Shown one piece after another: positions 4,689 through 5,498 of a stretch of DNA of 5,498 bases. The notes beneath the pieces are model-generated. The model saw nothing but the letters and a program-made list of their open reading frames with translations, did not search any database and was not told where the DNA came from. How positions within the stretch are numbered: position 1 is the first letter of the stretch; every line of letters starts with the position of its first letter. Position numbers and translations under genes: made by a program. The DNA is from an uncultured Clostridium sp. GTDB lineage: Bacteria; Bacillota; Clostridia; Lachnospirales; Lachnospiraceae. The stretch spans positions 1 through 5,498 of the forward strand of contig CANRXD010000139.1 of the NCBI GenBank assembly GCA_947643685.1, read 5' to 3'.

Positions 4689-5120
4689 ATGAATGAAAAA
4701 GAATTAAAACTGACCGATCTGGACTATGCCATCGGCGATCATCATATCCAGATGCTCAAGGCCGCCCTGCCATACATGGAAATCGCCCAGCAGCGGGCCA
4801 TGTCATTCTTTATTAAATGGAATGAGCTGGTACGCACCATGGCGTTTTTTGAGGAAAACGGAGACGGGATGATGAGTGTCTGCTCCCTGGATGAAAACCA
4901 TGTATCCCCGGTGGATATGCTGAACGCTGTAAAGCCCTATGCAAACCAGAGAGAGCAGGAGCTGATTGACATTATGACCAAACTGTTATCAGGCAGAAAC
5001 GGGCGGAATTCCGGGCGGGGTCCTATTTCCATGGAACAGCTTTTGTCCATTCTTCCCCCGGAACAGCAGTCCCGGTTTGAAACGATCCAGCTTATGATGC
5101 AGACCTTGGGACAGATGTAA
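4689..5120 (+). CDS. Met-rich protein of unknown function, 143 aa
   Basis: The ATG at 4689 follows AGGAGG (4676-4681) by 7 nt; an in-frame ATG at 4644 lacks such a site. The protein is soluble-looking and mostly helical, with 13 Met residues. A first helical stretch (16-55) contains QMLKAALPYMEIAQQRAMSF and KWNELVRTMAFF. A second (76-100) contains DMLNAVKPYANQREQELIDI. A Gly/Arg/Asn linker (102-111) precedes a C-terminal helix pair, with LPPEQQSRFETIQLMMQTL at 122-140. I know of similar hypothetical proteins in Lachnospiraceae with the same ALPY...QQR and PPEQQSRFE pattern, but no function. The gene is followed after 15 bp by another unknown gene with its own ribosome binding site, so they form an operon. 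No signal peptide or membrane span is visible. A phasin- or scaffold-like role would be speculation. Confidence 0.82.
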   Translation: MNEKELKLTDLDYAIGDHHIQMLKAALPYMEIAQQRAMSFFIKWNELVRTMAFFEENGDGMMSVCSLDENHVSPVDMLNAVKPYANQREQELIDIMTKLLSGRNGRNSGRGPISMEQLLSILPPEQQSRFETIQLMMQTLGQM

Positions 5121-5135
5121 AAGAAAGGAGATTTT

Positions 5136-5423
5136 ATGAGTAATTCCTGGAAAGATGATCCCAGACTGAAAGGCGTAGACCCGGCCAGAATATCTGCCCT
5201 CTGCTCTCTGGCAGAGGAGCTTTCAGGCGCTCCCAGGGAGCAGAAAATGGCGGTATTCCTCTCTGTCAGCCAAAAAGCGGCAGCCATGAACTTAAATTTT
5301 TCCCCAAATGAGAGAGATTTGTTTATTGACATCCTGACAGAAGACATGCCGCCGGAAGAGAAAAAGCGGGTCCGGCTCATCCAGTCCCTGGCCCTGAAAG
5401 CAAACCGAAACCATCATACATAA
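5136..5423 (+). CDS. small helical protein of unknown function, 95 aa
   Basis: The ATG at 5136 follows AGGAG (5126-5130) with a 5-nt gap. The protein begins MSNSWKDDPRLKGVDPARI and continues as amphipathic helices: residues 19-31 (ISALCSLAEELSG), 36-52 (QKMAVFLSVSQKAAAMN), 57-69 (PNERDLFIDILTE) and 71-91 (MPPEEKKRVRLIQSL onward). It ends in a His- and Asn-rich tail. There is no Cys pair, signal peptide or membrane segment. The WKDDPRL opening and the PPEEKKR segment match small proteins I associate with Lachnospiraceae, where function is unknown. It shares a transcript with the 143-aa gene, and both have PPE-type segments near the C-terminus, so the products may act together; that is inference. 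No intrinsic terminator is visible in the 75 bp after the stop. Confidence 0.8.
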   Translation: MSNSWKDDPRLKGVDPARISALCSLAEELSGAPREQKMAVFLSVSQKAAAMNLNFSPNERDLFIDILTEDMPPEEKKRVRLIQSLALKANRNHHT

Positions 5424-5452
5424 AGCTCTTGTGGCAAAAAATCCCCTCCGTA

Positions 5453-5498
5453 TCATTTCCTGTACAGGTATTGTTCATGGGGAACATCTTCTTGTCCG
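5453..5498 (-). CDS. possible 3' end of a minus-strand gene, partial
   Basis: Reading leftward from the window edge, one frame gives GQEDVPHEQYLYRK and then TGA at 5455-5453. The residue mix is protein-like and the position, convergent with the preceding operon, is plausible. Only 14 codons are visible, a second minus-strand frame is also open here, and I do not recognise the protein. Confidence 0.3.
   Translation of the reverse strand, partial: GQEDVPHEQYLYRK

Noticed and set aside
5459..5468. Palindrome CCTGTACAGG near the right edge as a terminator or regulatory site.
   Set aside because: It is a 10-bp self-complement without a loop or T-tract, it overlaps the possible partial minus-strand coding sequence, and such short palindromes are expected by chance.

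Overview
The window looks like chromosomal DNA of an anaerobic Firmicute, most likely a Lachnospiraceae or other Clostridia gut bacterium. Every well-supported gene has a strong AGGAGG-type ribosome binding site, GC content is moderate, and the gene families fit: a PHP phosphoesterase, a stand-alone AlaX editing protein, a degenerate HPr, a Cys/Gly-rich small protein and Met-rich small proteins. I cannot name the species.

Layout. Positions 2-748 (+) hold the 3' part of a PHP-domain phosphoesterase gene. Its first ~19 codons belong to a different family (SGNH/GDSL hydrolase), so the 5' end is a fusion or an assembly chimera. It converges with, and overlaps by 26 bp, a minus-strand pair: dmpA-like P1 aminopeptidase (2236-1196), then precorrin-2 dehydrogenase/siroheme synthase N-terminal domain (1193-723). 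A divergent intergenic region (2237-2431) holds candidate promoters both ways and an 8-bp dyad. The + strand gene there encodes an HPr-like protein without the active-site histidine (2432-2674). It converges with alaX, an alanyl-tRNA editing hydrolase (3828-2671, minus), which has a very good sigma-A promoter at 3926-3898. An 8-bp inverted repeat (3927-3959) abuts that promoter on the side of the next gene.

The right-hand third is a cluster of small proteins. A 83-aa protein that is about one quarter Cys and one quarter Gly, built of two repeats (4040-4291, +), ends in a strong intrinsic terminator (4300-4324). On the minus strand follow two tightly spaced small ORFs of 54 and 53 aa (4668-4504 and 4497-4336). 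Next are two + strand genes of unknown function in one operon (4689-5120 and 5136-5423). The last 46 bases may carry the 3' end of a minus-strand gene.

The identifiable genes are mostly housekeeping: tRNA quality control, tetrapyrrole synthesis, peptide processing and nucleotide phosphoester hydrolysis. No complete mobile element, CRISPR array, tRNA or rRNA was seen. The least explained parts are the Cys/Gly-rich protein, the degenerate HPr, the small minus-strand ORFs and the chimeric gene at the left edge.
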